From an uncultured Woeseia sp. (GTDB taxonomy: Bacteria; Pseudomonadota; Gammaproteobacteria; Steroidobacterales; Woeseiaceae): a stretch of DNA of 27,140 nt. A program made the translations under genes and the position numbers. Below are positions 13,864-24,465 of this stretch, in pieces; position 1 is the stretch's first letter, and each line of letters starts with the position of its first letter. The DNA lies in assembly GCA_937925605.1 (NCBI GenBank), contig CALALV010000022.1, positions 1 through 27,140 of the forward strand. Direction: 5' to 3'. The notes under the pieces were generated by a model. The model ran no database searches. It saw only the letters and a list, made by a program, of their open reading frames with translations, and had not been told where the DNA came from.

Positions 13864-15000
13864 ATGCTTCCCGAGCGCACAGACCGGCTCGCGGGCCGCA
13901 GCGTCGTTCTCGGCCTGTCCGGCGGGGTCGACTCCGCCGTCGCCGCGCTGTGCCTGCAACGTGCCGGCGCAGAGCTGCAGGCCCTGCACATGACCAACTG
14001 GGAGGACGACGCCGGCTACTGCACCGCTGCCGAGGACCTGCAGGACGCCCGCCGGCTGTGCGAGCAGCTCGACATCCCGCTGCACCACGTCAACTTTGCC
14101 GCCGAGTACCGCGAGCGCGTGTTCGAGCATTTCCTCGCGGAGTACCGCGCCGGCCGCACGCCCAACCCGGACGTCCTTTGTAACCGCGAGATCAAGTTCG
14201 GGGTGTTCCGTGACTACGCGCGGCGGCTCGGCGCCGAGCTGATCGCCACCGGGCACTACGCCCGCGTCGCGCGCACGGCCGCCGGGCCGAGGCTGCTGAA
14301 GGGCGTCGATCCGGGCAAGGACCAGAGCTACTTCCTGCACGCCGTCGACGCCGCGGCGCTCGCAGAAACGTTATTCCCGCTCGGCGACCTCGACAAGCCG
14401 TCGGTGCGCCGGATGGCACGCGATGCCGGCCTCGCGACCCACGACAAGAAAGACAGCACCGGGATCTGCTTCATCGGCGAGCGGCCGTTCCGAGAGTTCC
14501 TGGCGAGCTACCTGCCCGCGCAGCCGGGCGACATCGTCAGCGCCGCCGGCGAGCGCCTCGGGAGCCACGACGGGCTCATGTACTACACGCTCGGCCAGCG
14601 CCAGGGACTCGGCATCGGCGGCCGCCGCGACGCGGCCGACGCACCCTGGTACGTCGCCGGTAAGGATCTCGACGCGAACGAGCTGATCGTCGTGCAGGGC
14701 GACGACCCGTTGCTCTACAGCGATTCGTTCACGACCGGCACGGCGCACTGGATCGGTGCGGCGCCGGGCGACGCGTTCGACTGCATGGTGAAGGTGCGTT
14801 ACCGGCAGCGTGACCGGGCCTGCCACGTGCGCGCGCACGGCGGCGGCCTGGCTGTGCAGTTCGATTCGCCCGAGCGCGCCGTGGCGCCGGGCCAGTATGC
14901 CGTCTTCTACGACGGCGACGTCTGCCTGGGAGGCGCGGTGATCGAGGCAACGGCTCGCGCGCCGGAGCGCCGGCAGGACGCCGCCGCGGGCGCACGCTGA
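13864..15000 (+). CDS. mnmA: tRNA-specific 2-thiouridylase MnmA
   Basis: A 378-residue enzyme that adds sulphur to U34 of Lys, Glu and Gln tRNAs, using ATP and persulphide sulphur delivered by the Tus relay. Visible: the PP-loop SGGVDS (19-24), the first catalytic Cys106 in NPDVLCNREIKF, ATGHYAR (128-134), the second Cys202 in DSTGICFIGER, and the C-terminal beta-barrel region (MYYTLGQRQGLGIGG, then DGDVCLGGAVI). Length and both cysteines are as in E. coli. The last approximately 15 residues are an Ala/Arg-rich extension. It follows nudJ but appears to have its own promoter. A short hairpin (GCTGC/GCAGC, 15006-15019) follows the stop. Confidence 0.97.
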   Translation: MLPERTDRLAGRSVVLGLSGGVDSAVAALCLQRAGAELQALHMTNWEDDAGYCTAAEDLQDARRLCEQLDIPLHHVNFAAEYRERVFEHFLAEYRAGRTPNPDVLCNREIKFGVFRDYARRLGAELIATGHYARVARTAAGPRLLKGVDPGKDQSYFLHAVDAAALAETLFPLGDLDKPSVRRMARDAGLATHDKKDSTGICFIGERPFREFLASYLPAQPGDIVSAAGERLGSHDGLMYYTLGQRQGLGIGGRRDAADAPWYVAGKDLDANELIVVQGDDPLLYSDSFTTGTAHWIGAAPGDAFDCMVKVRYRQRDRACHVRAHGGGLAVQFDSPERAVAPGQYAVFYDGDVCLGGAVIEATARAPERRQDAAAGAR

Positions 15001-15011
15001 GCGTTGCTGCC

Positions 15012-15040
15012 TCGGCAGCGCTGCCTGCATCCGCTATAAT
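15012..15040 (+). promoter_or_regulatory. Sigma-70 promoter of acnA
   Basis: A consensus TATAAT (15035-15040) lies 17 bases downstream of TCGGCA (15012-15017), which keeps four of six -35 bases. Transcription would begin near 15047, giving a leader of about 80 bases; GGAG at 15117-15120 is correctly spaced from the ATG at 15128. The -35 overlaps the palindrome GGCAGCGCTGCC (15014-15025), which may bind a regulator. Confidence 0.65.
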
Positions 15041-15127
15041 GCCGGGCCTCGTCGCCGCGGCCTGAACGCTGCCCGCTCACGGCACGCGCCGGCGGCCGCT
15101 TTACGCACCCAACACCGGAGAAACACT

Positions 15128-17805
<2,678 letters not shown>

Positions 17806-17806
<1 letters not shown>

Positions 17807-18558
17807 TGTCGGCTGCAGTGCTGCTGCCCCGGGGCCTCGTCGAGGCCCTGGCCGGCAGCCGGCACACGCTGGTCCTGAGCGGCTCGGGCATCTCGGCCGA
17901 GAGCGGCGTCCCGACCTTCCGCGACGCGCAGACCGGGCTGTGGGCGCAATACGAGCCGACCGAGCTCGCAACGCCCGAAGCCTTCGAGCGCAAGCCCGCG
18001 CTGGTCTGGCGCTGGTACCGCTGGCGGCGCGAGCTGTGCCGCAGGGCCGAGCCGAATCCCGCGCACCTGGCGCTGGTCCGCCTGGCGGCGCTGCTGCCGC
18101 GCATGACGCTGGTCACGCAGAACGTCGACGGCCTGCACCAGCGGGCCGGCAGCCGCGACGTGCTGGAGTACCACGGCAACCTGTTCGTCGACGTCTGCAG
18201 CGCGCGCTGCGGCCATGCACGTGCCGTGGACCCGGACGCCGCGGTGCCCGTCTGCGCCGGCTGCGGGGCCCGCCAGCGGCCGGGCGTCGTCTGGTTCGGC
18301 GAGAGCATACCTGCGCAGGCGGTCGCCGGCGCCGACGCGGCGGCGGCCGACTGCGACCTGTTCCTGTCGATCGGCACGTCCTCGCTGGTCTGGCCCGCGG
18401 CCGGGCTCGCGGATGCGGCGCAACGCCAGGGCGCGACGCTGGTCGAAATCAATCCGGACGAGACGCCCCTGTCCCCGCGCTGCGATTTTCGCCTCGGCGC
18501 GGCGGCCGGGAAGGTCCTCCCGGAACTGGTAGACTGTGTCGCCCGCGAGCGGTCCTGA
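17806..18558 (+). CDS. cobB: NAD-dependent protein deacylase (class III sirtuin, CobB-like)
   Basis: A 250-residue Sir2 enzyme. Visible: NAD-binding GSGISAESGVPTFRD (26-40), QNVDGLH (105-111), the catalytic His123 in EYHGN, and a zinc site of Cys131, Cys135, Cys150 and Cys153. Tyr71 and Arg74 (YRWR) form the YxxR pair that in SIRT5 and E. coli CobB recognises succinyl- and malonyl-lysine, so desuccinylase activity is likely in addition to deacetylase. The start overlaps the acnA stop by one base. Coupling to a citric acid cycle enzyme fits a role in reversing metabolic acylation, but that link is inference. The end overlaps nothing; the next start is 20 bases on. Confidence 0.95.
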
Positions 18559-18577
18559 GCGGCCTGGGAGAGCATTC

Positions 18578-19588
18578 TTGTTCAAGCGCAAAGAGGCCTC
18601 GGGGCCGACCGGGAAAAGCAGCCGCCCGCTGTGGCAGAAGGCCACGCTGTACGCGCTGCTCGGCGTGTTCGTCGTGTTCTGCCTGCTCGGCTGGTACTGG
18701 TCGCGCACCCCGGACGTCTTCTGGGTGAACACGAAGCCCGCGGGCCAGGCCAGCGTCGTGGGCTATGCCACGACCGACACGCTGATCCGGGTCGGCGATA
18801 CGCTGCTCGACAAGCCGGGCGGCTACCTGACCAACGACGTGATGCCGCCCAGCGTCATCCTCGACAACATGCCGAACTGGGAATTCGGCGTGCTGCAGCA
18901 GATCCGCGACCTGGCCCGCGTGATTCGAAACGACTACAGCCGCAGCCAGTCGCAATCCAAGGAAGACCCGGACGTCGCCGCCGCCGAGCCCGATTTCTTC
19001 TTCGACAACGACTCGTGGATCCTGCCGCGCAGCGAGGCCAAGTACCGCGACGCGATCGACGGCTTCCGGCGTTACCGCGACCGGCTCAGCGCGGTCGAGG
19101 ACGAGGCCCAGTTCTTCGCGCGCGCCGACAACCTGCGCGAGTGGCTGGCGCAGGTCGAGAAACGCCTCGGCAGCCTGACCCGCCGGCTCGGCGACAGCGT
19201 GGCCGTCACGGTCATCAACACCGACCTCGCGGGCGACGCGGCCGCCGAGGCCAATACCCGGCTGCCCGACACGGTTCGTGTGCAGACCTCCTGGTTCGAA
19301 ATCGACGACGTGTTCTACGAGGCCCGCGGCACGTCCTGGGCGCTGGTGCACTTCTTCCGCGCAGCGGAGCTCGATTTCGCCCAGGTCCTGGCCGACAAGA
19401 ACGCGACGACCAGCGTGCGGCAGATCATCCGCGAGCTCGAGGCGAGCCTGCAGCCCCTGCGCTCGCCGGTCATCCTGAACGGCGGCGGCTTCGGGCTGTT
19501 CGCGAACCACTCGCTGGTGATGGCGAACTACCTCGCGCGGGCCAACGCCGCGGTCATCAACCTGCGCGAGCTGCTGGACCAGGGCTGA
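18578..19588 (+). CDS. DUF2333 family membrane-anchored protein
   Basis: A 336-residue protein with a short basic N terminus, one transmembrane helix (about 22-40, LYALLGVFVVFCLLGWYW) and a large periplasmic region with helical segments (for example AEYEDE-like charged helices at about 160-200). It matches the uncharacterised gammaproteobacterial DUF2333 family. The start is most likely the TTG at 18578 (MFKRKEASG), since GGGAG lies 7 bases upstream; an in-frame GTG at 18536 would overlap the sirtuin gene and adds a Pro-rich stretch without a ribosome-binding site. It is the third gene after acnA and cobB and probably part of their transcript. Function unknown. Confidence 0.85.
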   Translation: MFKRKEASGPTGKSSRPLWQKATLYALLGVFVVFCLLGWYWSRTPDVFWVNTKPAGQASVVGYATTDTLIRVGDTLLDKPGGYLTNDVMPPSVILDNMPNWEFGVLQQIRDLARVIRNDYSRSQSQSKEDPDVAAAEPDFFFDNDSWILPRSEAKYRDAIDGFRRYRDRLSAVEDEAQFFARADNLREWLAQVEKRLGSLTRRLGDSVAVTVINTDLAGDAAAEANTRLPDTVRVQTSWFEIDDVFYEARGTSWALVHFFRAAELDFAQVLADKNATTSVRQIIRELEASLQPLRSPVILNGGGFGLFANHSLVMANYLARANAAVINLRELLDQG

Positions 19589-19609
19589 GCGCGACCGCGC
19601 CCGGCATGC

Positions 19610-20377
19610 TCAGACGAGGCCGAGCCAGGCCGGCACGGCGCGCCAGGACTCGCCGAGCTCGCGGTCGAGCCGCCGGTAGTCCGGCTCGTAGCGCCCGACC
19701 AGCGCCCAGAAGCGGCGCGAATGGTTCATGTGGGTGCCGTGGCAGAGTTCGTGCAGCATCAGGTAGCGCAGCAACTCCGGGCGCACGAACAGCAGGCACA
19801 GGTTCAGGCTGACCGTTCCGCTGCAGCTGCGGCTGCCCCAGCAGGTGCGCTGCGCGCGTATCTGGACCCGGCGATAGCGAATCCCGGTTTCGGCCGAAAG
19901 CGCCGCGAGCCGCGGCGTGAATTCCCGGCGCGCGACGGCGGCGAGCCACCGCTTCAGCGCGGCGACACAGGCGTTTTCGTCGCCGACCGGGCCGCTCAGG
20001 CGCACCGTGCCGCGGGATTCGCGCCAGTGGACATTGCGCTTGCCGGCACTGTGCTCGTAAACGATGCGGATGCTCCGGCCGAGGGCCGGCAGGTCGACGC
20101 GGTCCGGCAGCGCAAAGGCCTCCGGCTCGCCGCCGCACAGCTCCTCGCGGGCGCGGCGGATCCAGTCGCGATTCTCGCTGACGAACCGCTCGACGTCGCG
20201 GGGGCGCGTTCGACGCGGCACGACGACCTCGACCCGCCCGCGGGGATAGACCTTGATCGACAGGCGCCGGGCCCGCGCACTTTCACGCACGGAAAAGCCC
20301 GGCTGTTCGCCGGGCTTCGCGGGCCGGACGGGGGCGTCGTCCGGGAAGAGCCTGAGTTGCGGGGCGCTGCGCTGCAC
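19610..20377 (-). CDS. YgjP-type zinc metallopeptidase-like protein
   Basis: A 255-residue protein of the YgjP/SprT-like (formerly DUF45) family. The N-terminal part is beta-rich (RRLSIKVYPRGRVEVVVP) with helical segment ERFVSENRDWIRRA; the C-terminal part has the family pair RTCWGSRS (177-184) and the zinc site HELCH (209-213) with a third ligand His219 in MNHSRRFW. Such proteins resemble minimal gluzincin peptidases and are often near restriction or stress genes, but the cellular substrate is unknown. The start is GTG at 20377; a TAGAAT -10-like hexamer lies only 6 bases upstream. It ends 21 bases from the convergent DUF2333 gene. Confidence 0.9.
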   Translation of the reverse strand: MQRSAPQLRLFPDDAPVRPAKPGEQPGFSVRESARARRLSIKVYPRGRVEVVVPRRTRPRDVERFVSENRDWIRRAREELCGGEPEAFALPDRVDLPALGRSIRIVYEHSAGKRNVHWRESRGTVRLSGPVGDENACVAALKRWLAAVARREFTPRLAALSAETGIRYRRVQIRAQRTCWGSRSCSGTVSLNLCLLFVRPELLRYLMLHELCHGTHMNHSRRFWALVGRYEPDYRRLDRELGESWRAVPAWLGLV

Positions 20378-20383
20378 GCCCCT

Positions 20384-20389
20384 ATTCTA
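20384..20389 (-). promoter_or_regulatory. -10 element of the YgjP-like gene (TAGAAT)
   Basis: On the minus strand TAGAAT (20389-20384) ends 6 bases before the GTG at 20377, so transcription would start at the start codon itself. It lies in the 58-base gap after the VNG-repeat gene. No clear -35 is seen. Confidence 0.4.
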
Positions 20390-20435
20390 CGACCGGCGGG
20401 GCCGGAAAAACGAATCCCGCCCGCCCGGGTCGCCC

Positions 20436-21161
20436 CTACGGGCGCGGGCCGCTGAAGCGGATCGCGTCGTCGAGGCTCATCTTGCCGCTGACCCCGGCGA
20501 CCGTGGCCGTGTCGCTGACGTAGAGCTCGACCTCCCGCTCGAGGCGGATTTCGCCCAAGACCCGGACTCCCTCGCCGATCACGATGCGCGGCTTCCGGCG
20601 GTCCCGGCCCCAGCCCCAGCCGCCCGGCTTCTCGACGACCAGGTCGCCGCGCAGCAGCGTTCCTTCCGTGAGCCAGATGTCGCCGTTGACGGTGGTCAGG
20701 TCGCCGCCGATCTCGGTGCCCTCGATCTGCATTTCGCCGTTGACGTTTTCAACACTGCGCGCGATCCGGCTGCCGCGGCCGGCCTCGATCTTGCCGTTGA
20801 CGACCGAAATGCCGCCGTCGAGCGAGACGTTCTCACCCAGCCGGATAGTGCCGTTGACGCTGCTCACGTCCTCGGCCATGACGCCGGCGCCGAGCCGCAC
20901 GCTGCCGTTGACCGTTTCCGCGTCGCGGATCGTCGCGGCATCCTGCACCGTGATCGAGCCGTTGACGGTCTCGAGGTTGCCGTTGACGATCGCCGAGCGC
21001 CCGATCGTGATGCTGCCGTTGACGGTGGAGTGACCGTCGGTCTGGGTGCCGTCGCCGACGGTGATGCTCTTGTTCATATTGAAACCGAGCGCCGGACCCG
21101 CCAGGCAGACGGTCAGGAGTGCCGCCAGGACGGCACGCATACAGGCAACGGATTGGGACAT
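20436..21161 (-). CDS. Exported VNG-repeat beta-solenoid protein
   Basis: A 241-residue protein: signal peptide (about 1-26, ending AGPALG-F), then a ladder of short repeats, each with the motif T/S-V-N-G-S/T-I/V followed by an I-x-x-G-like turn. The VNG triplets begin at residues 47, 66, 84, 102, 121, 140 and 158, a spacing of 18-19 residues, with one extra VNG at 59. Such regular strands predict a parallel beta-helix or bactofilin-like solenoid. After it comes a Gly/Trp/Arg-rich segment (GGWGWGRDRRK) and a final strand-rich part. The ATG at 21161 has GGAG 8 bases upstream. The fold is inferred from periodicity; function is unknown, though a role at the cell envelope is likely. Confidence 0.8.
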   Translation of the reverse strand: MSQSVACMRAVLAALLTVCLAGPALGFNMNKSITVGDGTQTDGHSTVNGSITIGRSAIVNGNLETVNGSITVQDAATIRDAETVNGSVRLGAGVMAEDVSSVNGTIRLGENVSLDGGISVVNGKIEAGRGSRIARSVENVNGEMQIEGTEIGGDLTTVNGDIWLTEGTLLRGDLVVEKPGGWGWGRDRRKPRIVIGEGVRVLGEIRLEREVELYVSDTATVAGVSGKMSLDDAIRFSGPRP

Positions 21162-21187
21162 CGAATCGCTCCAGGCGTGAGTTTGTC

Positions 21188-21221
21188 CCTTGGATGCCCG
21201 CGGCGGCCGCAGGGTTTATTT
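21188..21221 (-). promoter_or_regulatory. Candidate ECF-sigma promoter of the VNG-repeat gene
   Basis: On the minus strand AAATAAACC (21221-21213) and CATCCAAGG (21196-21188) are separated by 16 bases, a spacing usual for ECF sigma factors; the AT-rich upstream element stands out in GC-rich DNA. A start near 21182 would leave a leader of about 20 bases containing the GGAG site. Which sigma factor would read it is unknown. Confidence 0.3.
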
Positions 21222-21289
21222 GCGCGCCGGAGATGCCGCGGGGCGGCCGATTCGGTACGCTGCGGGCTTTCGCCGCCCGGCTGCGCGTA

Positions 21290-22174
21290 ATGTCCGTCGT
21301 TCTCGAGGCCCGCCACCTGCGCAAGCTCTACCCGGGCGTCGTCGCCGTCGACGACGTCAGTTTCCAGGTGCCCGAGGGCTCCTGCTTCGGCCTGCTCGGG
21401 CCGAACGGGGCCGGCAAGACCACCACCGTGGAAATGATCGAGGGTGTCACCCGGCCGACGGCCGGCGAGGTCTACTATTTCGGCAGGCCGGCGGATGCGC
21501 GCTTTCGCGAGGAGGCCGGCATCCAGTTCCAGGACACGGCGCTGCAGGACTACCTGACCGTGCGCGAGACGCTCGAGCTGTTCCGGAGCCTTTACGACCG
21601 CCGCGCGAACCTCGAGCACATCATCGACGAATGCTCGCTGCGGGACCTGGTCTCCCGCGACAACCGCAAGCTGTCCGGCGGCCAGCGCCAGCGCCTGCTG
21701 CTGGCCGTCGCGCTCGTCAACCGGCCCCGGCTGGTGTTCCTGGACGAGCCGACCACCGGCCTCGACCCGCAGGCACGTCGCAATTTCTGGGAGCTGGTGC
21801 GGCGCATCCGCGCCGACGGCACGACGATCGTGCTGACGACGCACTACATGGAGGAGGCCCAGGTCCTGTGCGACCGCATCGCGATCATGGACGAGGGCCG
21901 GATCATTGCCGGCGGGAGCCCCGATGCACTGCTGCGCGAGCGCTACCGCAACGTCATCATCGAATTGCCCGCGGCCGATGCGCCGGACGGCCTCGGCGGG
22001 ATCGAACACCGCCTGCGCGATACGGACGGCATGATCGAAATCAGCACCGACGACGTCAACGAGGTATTGCGCCAGCTCGCGGCCCGCACCCGCGGCCTGA
22101 ACCGGATGAAAATCCGCCAGCCGAACCTCGAGGACCTGTTCCTCGACCTGACCGGCCACTCGCTGCGTGCCTGA
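21290..22174 (+). CDS. ABC transporter ATP-binding protein (ABC-2 exporter type)
   Basis: A 294-residue ATPase: Walker A GPNGAGKT (37-44), Q-loop near QFQDT (79-83), signature LSGGQRQR (128-135), Walker B LVFLDEP (148-154), D-loop GLDP and H-loop TTHYMEE. A C-terminal extension of about 80 residues, as in multidrug or polymer exporters of the DRA/CcmA type, ends with NLEDLFLDLTG, which is typical of this group. The ATG at 21290 starts just before the first strand; no ribosome-binding site is obvious, and the frame is open farther upstream without conservation. The permease follows after 9 bases. The substrate cannot be told from sequence. It is divergent from the VNG-repeat gene over 128 bases. 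Confidence 0.93.
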   Translation: MSVVLEARHLRKLYPGVVAVDDVSFQVPEGSCFGLLGPNGAGKTTTVEMIEGVTRPTAGEVYYFGRPADARFREEAGIQFQDTALQDYLTVRETLELFRSLYDRRANLEHIIDECSLRDLVSRDNRKLSGGQRQRLLLAVALVNRPRLVFLDEPTTGLDPQARRNFWELVRRIRADGTTIVLTTHYMEEAQVLCDRIAIMDEGRIIAGGSPDALLRERYRNVIIELPAADAPDGLGGIEHRLRDTDGMIEISTDDVNEVLRQLAARTRGLNRMKIRQPNLEDLFLDLTGHSLRA

Positions 22175-22183
22175 GGCGCCCGC

Positions 22184-23197
22184 ATGCTGAAACGCATCTT
22201 CGCCATCTTTCGCGCGCGCAACCGGGAGTTCCTGCGCGACCGCGGCTCGCTGAGCTGGAATATCGTGCTGCCGGTCGCGCTGGTATTCGGGCTGTCCTGG
22301 ATCTTCGCCGACGGCAACCGCGCGGAATTCACCGTCGGCGTGCTGGGGGGCGCAGAGGCGATCGACGAGGCCCTGCATCCGTTCCTCGGCACCCGCTACG
22401 TCGACTTCGTGCCGGTCGCTTCGGTCGCGGACGGCGAACTTGCGATCGCGCGGCACCGTCTCGACCTGCTCTTCGCGGTCGACCCCGCCCCGCGCTACTG
22501 GGTCAACCCGGACTCGTCGCGCGGCTACTTTGCCGAACGCACGCTGCTGCAGCTAGACCCGGACGCGCGCCGGGTCGCGATCCGCGGCGACGCCGTGCGC
22601 TACGTCGACTGGGTGCTGCCCGGCATCCTCGGCATGAACATGATGTTCAGCTGCCTGTTCGGCGTCGGCTACGTCGTCGTGCGCTACCGCAAGAACGGCT
22701 TCCTGAAGCGCTTGCGCGCAACCCCGCTGCGGGCCATCGAATTCGTCATCGCGCAGGTCGCATCGCGGCTGCTGCTGATCGTGACGATCACGAGCGCGAT
22801 CTTCGCCGGGACCAGCTGGCTCCTCGACGTGCGCATGGACGGCAGCTACCTGCTGCTGCTGCTGGTCGCGGTCTGCGGCGCCGTCGCCCTGATCTCGATG
22901 GGCCTCGTCGTGGCCGCGCGCGTGACCAGCGAGGAACTGGCCGGCGGCCTGCTGAACATGGTCAGCTGGCCCATGATGCTGCTGTCCGGCGTCTGGTTCT
23001 CGCTGGAATCGGCCGAGCCCTGGGTCCGCTCGGTGGCGCAGGCGTTCCCGCTGACCCACGTGCTCGACGCGGCCCGCGCGGTCATGCTGGACGCGGCCGG
23101 CCCGGGTGAGCTTGCAGAGCCGCTGCTGACTCTGCTATTGATGAGCGCCGTTTTCCTGAGCCTCGCCGCGCTGTTGTTCCGCTGGCGGGCCGACTGA
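22184..23197 (+). CDS. ABC-2 type transporter permease
   Basis: A 337-residue membrane protein of the ABC-2 family: one N-terminal helix (about 26-43), a periplasmic domain of roughly 100 residues, then five hydrophobic segments from about 145 to the end, including the amphipathic segment RKNGFLKRLRATPL before the second helix that is characteristic of the family. It pairs with the ATPase 9 bases upstream to form an exporter of unknown substrate (lipid, drug or polysaccharide). The gene ends 17 bases before tatD. Confidence 0.9.
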   Translation: MLKRIFAIFRARNREFLRDRGSLSWNIVLPVALVFGLSWIFADGNRAEFTVGVLGGAEAIDEALHPFLGTRYVDFVPVASVADGELAIARHRLDLLFAVDPAPRYWVNPDSSRGYFAERTLLQLDPDARRVAIRGDAVRYVDWVLPGILGMNMMFSCLFGVGYVVVRYRKNGFLKRLRATPLRAIEFVIAQVASRLLLIVTITSAIFAGTSWLLDVRMDGSYLLLLLVAVCGAVALISMGLVVAARVTSEELAGGLLNMVSWPMMLLSGVWFSLESAEPWVRSVAQAFPLTHVLDAARAVMLDAAGPGELAEPLLTLLLMSAVFLSLAALLFRWRAD

Positions 23198-23214
23198 CCG
23201 CATTCCCGACGATC

Positions 23215-24027
23215 ATGGACGACCGCCCCGAGCTGATCGACATCGGCGCCAATCTCGCGCACGACAGTTTCGACGCCGACCGCGACGACGTGCTCGCGCG
23301 GGCGGCCGCCGCCGGCGTGGCGCAGCTCGTCGTCACGGGCGCGAGCGCCGACGGCAGCCGTGACGCGGTCGCGCTGGCCGAGCGGCACCCGGGACGGCTG
23401 TTCGCAACCTGTGGCATGCACCCGCACCACGCAAGCGACTACGACGACCGCGTGCACGCGGAGTTCGCCGCGCTGGCCGGGCACGAGGCCGTCGTCGCCA
23501 TGGGCGAGTGCGGGCTCGACTACTTCCGCGATTTCTCGCCCCGCGCGTTGCAGCGCGAGGTCTTCCGCCGCCAGCTCGACCTGGCGGTCGACACGGGACT
23601 GCCGGTCTTCCTGCACCAGCGCGACGCCCACGAGGACTTCGTGGCCATCCTCGGCGACTACGCCGGCCGGCTGAAGCGCGGCGTCGCCCACTGTTTCACC
23701 GGCGAGCGCCACATGCTCCGGGCCTATCTCGACATGGGCCTGTACATCGGCATCACCGGCTGGATCTGCGACGAGCGCCGCGGCGGGCACCTGCTGGAGA
23801 TCGTCGGCGAAATTCCCGACGAGCGATTGATGCTGGAGACCGATGCACCGTACCTGCTGCCGCGAACGCTGCGGCCGAGGCCGAAGTCGCGGCGCAACGA
23901 ACCGGCCTACCTTGCGGAGGTGTTGCGCGTCGTCGCCGGGGCGCGCGGCCAGTCCGAGGCGGAGGTGGCGCGCGCAACGACCGCGGCCGCGAGGCAGTTC
24001 TTCGCGTTGCCGGATGCGCCGGCGTGA
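23215..24027 (+). CDS. tatD: TatD-family 3'-5' DNase
   Basis: A 270-residue metal-dependent hydrolase. The N terminus DIGANLAHDSFDADRDDV matches E. coli TatD, where the usual HxH of the family is replaced by G-x-N. Metal ligands are visible in CGMHPHH (66-72), MGECGLDY with Glu98, His134 in FLHQRDAHE, His159 in AHCFTGE and Asp210 in ETDAPYLLPR, the family signature. TatD digests single-stranded DNA and RNA and acts in peroxide damage repair; it is not needed for Tat export. Its TGA overlaps the GTG of the next gene (GTGA, 24024-24027). Confidence 0.95.
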   Translation: MDDRPELIDIGANLAHDSFDADRDDVLARAAAAGVAQLVVTGASADGSRDAVALAERHPGRLFATCGMHPHHASDYDDRVHAEFAALAGHEAVVAMGECGLDYFRDFSPRALQREVFRRQLDLAVDTGLPVFLHQRDAHEDFVAILGDYAGRLKRGVAHCFTGERHMLRAYLDMGLYIGITGWICDERRGGHLLEIVGEIPDERLMLETDAPYLLPRTLRPRPKSRRNEPAYLAEVLRVVAGARGQSEAEVARATTAAARQFFALPDAPA

Positions 24028-24455
24028 ACGCGAACGCATTGCTGACCGGCATCGGGGTCGGCTGGGCCGTCGTCCTGCTCAGCTGCCTGGTGGCGATGAT
24101 GGCGATATTCATGGGCTCCTCGAGCGGCGACCTGGCCGGCCTGCTGCGTGCCCAGGCGGTCGCGCTGCCGCTCGCGCTGCTCGCGATCGGCGGCTACCTG
24201 TGGCGCGCCGCGCGGCTGGCCGGCGGCAGCGGCGGCGCCGCCCTGCTCTGGCGACACACCCCGGGCTGGCTGCTGTTCGTGATCGCCTCCGCCGCTTCGC
24301 TGACCCTGATCGCCGAGCTGACCTTCGGCCTCGTGCAGGCACTGGCCGGCGAGCCGCGACCGTGGCCGGAACACGTGCCGGCCATACTCGCCCTGGTGTC
24401 GTCGGTGGCCCTCGCGATGGCCTGGGCAGAGCGCCAGGCGAGCCGGCAGCTCTGA
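24024..24455 (+). CDS. Small four-helix membrane protein, unrecognised
   Basis: A 143-residue very hydrophobic protein with four predicted transmembrane helices at about 8-28, 43-61, 79-99 and 120-137, linked by short loops. I do not recognise the family. The start is GTG at 24024, overlapping the tatD stop, which implies coupled translation; the frame continues upstream but there it is a shadow of tatD. It ends 10 bases from the convergent NERD gene, leaving no room for a separate terminator. Codon use and base composition resemble its neighbours, so there is no sign of recent transfer. Confidence 0.7.
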   Translation: MNANALLTGIGVGWAVVLLSCLVAMMAIFMGSSSGDLAGLLRAQAVALPLALLAIGGYLWRAARLAGGSGGAALLWRHTPGWLLFVIASAASLTLIAELTFGLVQALAGEPRPWPEHVPAILALVSSVALAMAWAERQASRQL

Positions 24456-24465
24456 CGGTCCGGCG

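Noticed and set aside
18536..18577. GTG start 14 codons earlier for the DUF2333 gene
   Set aside because: No ribosome-binding site, and it would overlap the sirtuin gene; the TTG at 18578 has GGGAG seven bases upstream.
20390..20435. Intrinsic terminator between the VNG-repeat and YgjP-like genes (a T5 run on the minus strand near 20406-20410)
   Set aside because: The T run is not directly preceded by a stable stem; the only stem (CGCCC/GGGCG) overlaps the stop codon region and is too far away.
20680..21030. Recurring GCCGTTGAC motif at roughly 54-57-base intervals, resembling an array of short repeats
   Set aside because: It is the coding trace of the VNG repeats (reverse complement of GTC AAC GGC) in frame within an open gene; intervals are multiples of three and spacers are not unique insertions, so it is not a CRISPR array.
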